In this document: piece by piece, positions 60,756 through 64,000 of the stretch
Layout of the letters: every line of letters begins with the position of its first letter
How positions within the stretch are numbered: position 1 is the first letter of the stretch
Origin: an uncultured Neglectibacter sp.
Lineage (GTDB): Bacteria; Bacillota; Clostridia; Oscillospirales; Acutalibacteraceae
Direction of reading: 5' to 3'
NCBI GenBank assembly: GCA_946554335.1
Contig: CAMNSA010000003.1
Span: 1-64,000 of the forward strand
DNA length: 64,000 bases
Notes under the pieces: model-generated
The model's input: only the letters and a program-made list of their open reading frames with translations
What the model was told of the DNA's origin: nothing
Databases searched by the model: none
Translations under genes and position numbers: made by a program

Positions 60756-62847
60756 GATCTATCCCTCCTGTCATCTCCAAAGCATCCACGCCAAGGAAAA
60801 AAGCTTCCCGCCGTTTTCTATCGTCGAAAATATTGTTGTACTGCAAAACTTCATATTCCAGCAGCTCTTTCGTATAAGGGCTTTTCTCCCCTGTCTGATA
60901 CCAGACTCCATCCTGCCCCTGAAAACCCAGCGCATTGATAACCGGAACGCTCTCCCGCAGCCGCTCTAAAAAGCGCTGATAGCCGGTAAGCTCAAGCCCT
61001 GCCGCCCGGGAGAGGTAATTTGACAGATAATTAAGTCCCATCGCCTGTGTCTGCTGCCCCTTCAGAGGGTAATTTGCCCAGATGACAAAGGGCACCTCAT
61101 ACATGCGCTGAGTACTCTCCAGAGAAAGGTTTTCCACATTCTCCCCCAAAATCTCTGTATAGAAGCGGTCTTCCAAACGAGGCCAATGGTCGCCGAACAT
61201 CAAAATCACCACCGGTCTCGGCTCTCCGGAAAAATAGTCGATCAGCTCTCCGAAATCCCGATCGGAATCCTTCAGCAGGGAAAGGTATTGCTCTGCCGTG
61301 GGATACCGACCCGCCGCATTGGTGAGCTTGATCGTACTTTCGTAGTTGGGCGTTGCGTAACCGCCGTGATTGGCTATGGTAACGTTGAACAGGAACAGGC
61401 TTTTCTCCCGGTCACGATGCTCGTATTCATAGATCACCTGATCGTAATTGGTGCGGTCTGTGGTAAAGCCCCGCACATATTCCTGCTCCACCTCAAAGGA
61501 GGCTCCGTCTATGAATCGCTCGAACCCCAGGTTCGGGTAGGCTCTGTCCCTCTGCCAGGCGTTTCTCTCTCCGGGGTGGACCGCCACCGTTTCGTAGCCC
61601 CGCTGAGACAGAACCCGTGCGAGAGAAGGCTGAAGGGAGGTTACATATTGCTGATAGGGCCTGGCGCCCACCGGTAAAAAGGCCGTCGTATTCCCCGTTA
61701 AAAACTCGTACTCGCTGTTACAGGTTCCTCCCCCGTAAATCGAAGCATAGGCATTCCCCCAAATGACCTCGCCGGAAGCCTCCAGCCGATGAAGCACCGG
61801 CAAGGGGTCTTCAGAATAGGTAAGATCCCCGATCCGGGTAAAATCGGCCAGCGATTCGTTCATGATCACGATGATATCGGGAGCCTCGCTGGGATATCCC
61901 AGCATTTCCGCCCCGGGAAGCGCCTGAGATTCCTTTTCCAGCTCTTCCACTCTCTGAGGAGAATAGGCTTCCGGCTTGTCCACTATCAGGTAATTGCAGT
62001 TGGCAAAGAAACCGCCCATCACCCCGCTGACCCGCATACCGCTCGCCTGCCGCCATGGATACACCGTAATGGTCATATGGGAAAGCAGATTACAGGGAAG
62101 CAGCAAAAACAGGAGCAGACCAGACGAAAGGACAGAAACGCCTCTTTCTCCCCATCTCCAGCGCCGGCCGGCCGGCAGAGGCCTTGCCCCGCAGACGGAA
62201 AAAACCAGGCAGAGGAATGTTACCAGCAGGAGCAAAAGGAAAAGCATACGAAAGGTCATCCTCAGCTCATATCCGCGGATCACATCGGCAGCCGTCCCCA
62301 CCGCGGTAAAATCCCAGGGCAAAATGGGGCTGCCCCGAAAGGCCACCGTAAAATAATTGGCAGCGCCGAACAGGAAGAAAGCCGCTTCGCCTGTCAGGCA
62401 GGCAAAAAACACGCTGCGAAACAGACCATACAGCAGCAAGAACAAAAACAGATAGCAAAGATAATTGCCCAAAACCTTTCTGGGACGCAGCGTAGCAAGC
62501 TGAAACCATTTCGGGAAATTGGTTTCGTTTATTAAATCCACTGTCAGAAAAGCCAAAAAAGGCGCAATAAATAAAAACACATAGGAAAACGCCCTGCGCG
62601 TCCGGCTGGATAGCCGGATGCGCAGGAACATAAAAAGCTCAGAAAGGAGAACCAGAAGGAAAACCTTCCAGACGCGTCCCATGAAAAGCGGAACTCTTCC
62701 CTGCGGCGGGTCCTCTATAAACAGATAGGAAGTGACCAGGCAAAGCAACAAGGCCCCCAAAAGTAAGGCGCCCGCTGCCCAGAAATTTTTCGGCTCCAGA
62801 GAAAATGTGACCCAGCGCCGGAGTTTTCCTCGCTTGCGTTCTTTCAT
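60724..62847 (-). CDS. LTA synthase family (sulfatase-fold) membrane protein
   Basis: N-terminal TM domain; PDIIVIMNESLADFTRIG; YGGGTCNSEYEFLTGNTTAFLP; ILMFGDHWPRLEDRFY. Confidence 0.9.
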   Translation of the reverse strand: MKERKRGKLRRWVTFSLEPKNFWAAGALLLGALLLCLVTSYLFIEDPPQGRVPLFMGRVWKVFLLVLLSELFMFLRIRLSSRTRRAFSYVFLFIAPFLAFLTVDLINETNFPKWFQLATLRPRKVLGNYLCYLFLFLLLYGLFRSVFFACLTGEAAFFLFGAANYFTVAFRGSPILPWDFTAVGTAADVIRGYELRMTFRMLFLLLLLVTFLCLVFSVCGARPLPAGRRWRWGERGVSVLSSGLLLFLLLPCNLLSHMTITVYPWRQASGMRVSGVMGGFFANCNYLIVDKPEAYSPQRVEELEKESQALPGAEMLGYPSEAPDIIVIMNESLADFTRIGDLTYSEDPLPVLHRLEASGEVIWGNAYASIYGGGTCNSEYEFLTGNTTAFLPVGARPYQQYVTSLQPSLARVLSQRGYETVAVHPGERNAWQRDRAYPNLGFERFIDGASFEVEQEYVRGFTTDRTNYDQVIYEYEHRDREKSLFLFNVTIANHGGYATPNYESTIKLTNAAGRYPTAEQYLSLLKDSDRDFGELIDYFSGEPRPVVILMFGDHWPRLEDRFYTEILGENVENLSLESTQRMYEVPFVIWANYPLKGQQTQAMGLNYLSNYLSRAAGLELTGYQRFLERLRESVPVINALGFQGQDGVWYQTGEKSPYTKELLEYEVLQYNNIFDDRKRREAFFLGVDALEMTGGIDHAQGSSQAGQ

Positions 62848-64000
62848 GGTAAGAAAATCTCTTCCCTTTTCTCGATTTTTCCAAAGGCGTTATTGTACTG
62901 TAGGATCGCGTAGTCGTTAAGTATCTCGCTATAGGGCGTCTTCTCGCCCGTCTTGTAGAGACAGCCGTCTTTGTCCACCATGCCGTTGGCGGTGATGACC
63001 GGGAAGGTCTCCCGCACATACTCCAAAAATTTCACATAATCCGTATCTTCCAGGTCCGCCGCCCGCAAAAGCAGCCCGGAGAGATAATTTAAGCTGATCT
63101 GGTCGATCTTCTGCGCCTCCAGGGGATAATTGGCCCAGAGGAAGAAGGGCACCTCGTGCTCCCGCATAATGTCCGTCAAACCCAGATTTTCCGCATCCGT
63201 CCCCAGCAGCCTGGAGAGAAATTCGGTTTCCAGATTGGGCCAATGGTCTCCGAAAAACAGGATCACCACCGGATCTGTCTGCTGGGAAAAATAGGAGATC
63301 AGCTTCTCCAAAGCCTCGTCTGATTTTTTGACAAGGCTCAAGTACTGCTCCGTTTCCGGAAACTCTCCGGGAGTGTCCTTCACCCGGACTGTGGTGGGAA
63401 AATCCTCATCCTCATAGCCGCCGTGGTTTTGAATGGTGACATTGAACAGGAACAGCGGATCCTCTCCTCTGTGCTCGTACTCATAGATGACCTGGTCATA
63501 GCAGGAGGCGTCGCTGGTGAGGTTGTGCTCCAGGGTGCGCCTGATGTCAAAGGAGGTCACATCCAGAAACTCGTCAAACCGGAAATAGGGATAGGCCGTG
63601 TTCCTGTGCCAGGCAGTGCGCTGGCCGGGGTGGATAGCGACACACCGGTAGCCCTGGCTTTTCAGAGTGCTCACCAGCGAGGTCTGGTAGCCGTCCACAT
63701 ACTGCTGGTAAGGCTTACTGCCGGTAGGCAAAAAGGACAGGGTGTTCCCGGTCAAAAATTCGTACTCGCTGTTGCAGGTGTTCCCCCCGTAAACGGAGGA
63801 GCTGGCCGTACCCCAGATCAGTTTTCCGGAAGCCTGGAGGGAATGGAGAAAGGGCTGAGGGTCCGGCTCCAGGGCAAGGTCCGGATTCACTGCGGCAAAG
63901 TCCGTCATGGATTCGTTCATCACCGTGATGATCGTGGGCGCCTTGGAGGGAGAGCCCAGAGCGTCCAGCTCGGGCAGGGCTTCGATTTCCTCCTCAAGCG
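62844..64000 (-). CDS. LTA synthase family (sulfatase-fold) protein, N-terminal part outside window
   Basis: MMNESMTDFAAVNPD; YGGNTCNSEYEFLTGNTLSFLP; ILFFGDHWPNLETEFL; open past window edge; ATGA overlap with next gene. Confidence 0.88.
   Translation of the reverse strand, partial: LEEEIEALPELDALGSPSKAPTIITVMNESMTDFAAVNPDLALEPDPQPFLHSLQASGKLIWGTASSSVYGGNTCNSEYEFLTGNTLSFLPTGSKPYQQYVDGYQTSLVSTLKSQGYRCVAIHPGQRTAWHRNTAYPYFRFDEFLDVTSFDIRRTLEHNLTSDASCYDQVIYEYEHRGEDPLFLFNVTIQNHGGYEDEDFPTTVRVKDTPGEFPETEQYLSLVKKSDEALEKLISYFSQQTDPVVILFFGDHWPNLETEFLSRLLGTDAENLGLTDIMREHEVPFFLWANYPLEAQKIDQISLNYLSGLLLRAADLEDTDYVKFLEYVRETFPVITANGMVDKDGCLYKTGEKTPYSEILNDYAILQYNNAFGKIEKREEIFLP

Overview
The window is a chromosomal segment of a moderately GC-rich gut-type Clostridia (probably Oscillospiraceae-like; inferred from gene content only). 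Most of it is core. It holds murF-pepC-murE, a glycolipid glycosyltransferase plus a PlsY-like gene, PNP, enolase, and the complete S10-spc-alpha ribosomal superoperon on the minus strand (rpsJ to rplQ, with secY, adk, map, a KOW-domain protein, infA and rpmJ). It also holds a type II fatty-acid synthesis operon (fabH-K-D-G-F-accB-fabZ-accC-D-A), rsmE, a two-component system, a DUF1385 protein, prmC, a Na+-translocating decarboxylase operon and tandem LTA-synthase-like genes. Accessory or unusual parts are: (i) an Erm-type 23S rRNA methyltransferase preceded by a consensus promoter, a 12-codon leader ORF ending in an RLR motif (MGIFCAVFRLRK), and an intrinsic terminator between that ORF and erm, which looks like a macrolide-sensing transcription attenuator; (ii) an MmeI-like single-chain restriction-modification enzyme whose specificity region is sharply AT-rich; (iii) a ~260-bp non-coding element made of serial short perfect hairpins inside a larger inverted repeat; (iv) two divergently transcribed RCC1-propeller membrane proteins; (v) an intrinsic terminator inside the long S10-operon leader; (vi) a Dx[DN]x[DN]G-repeat lipoprotein encoded just before a two-component system. 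No tRNA, rRNA, CRISPR array, transposase or prophage was seen. All product calls are from reading motifs by eye; no database search was run.
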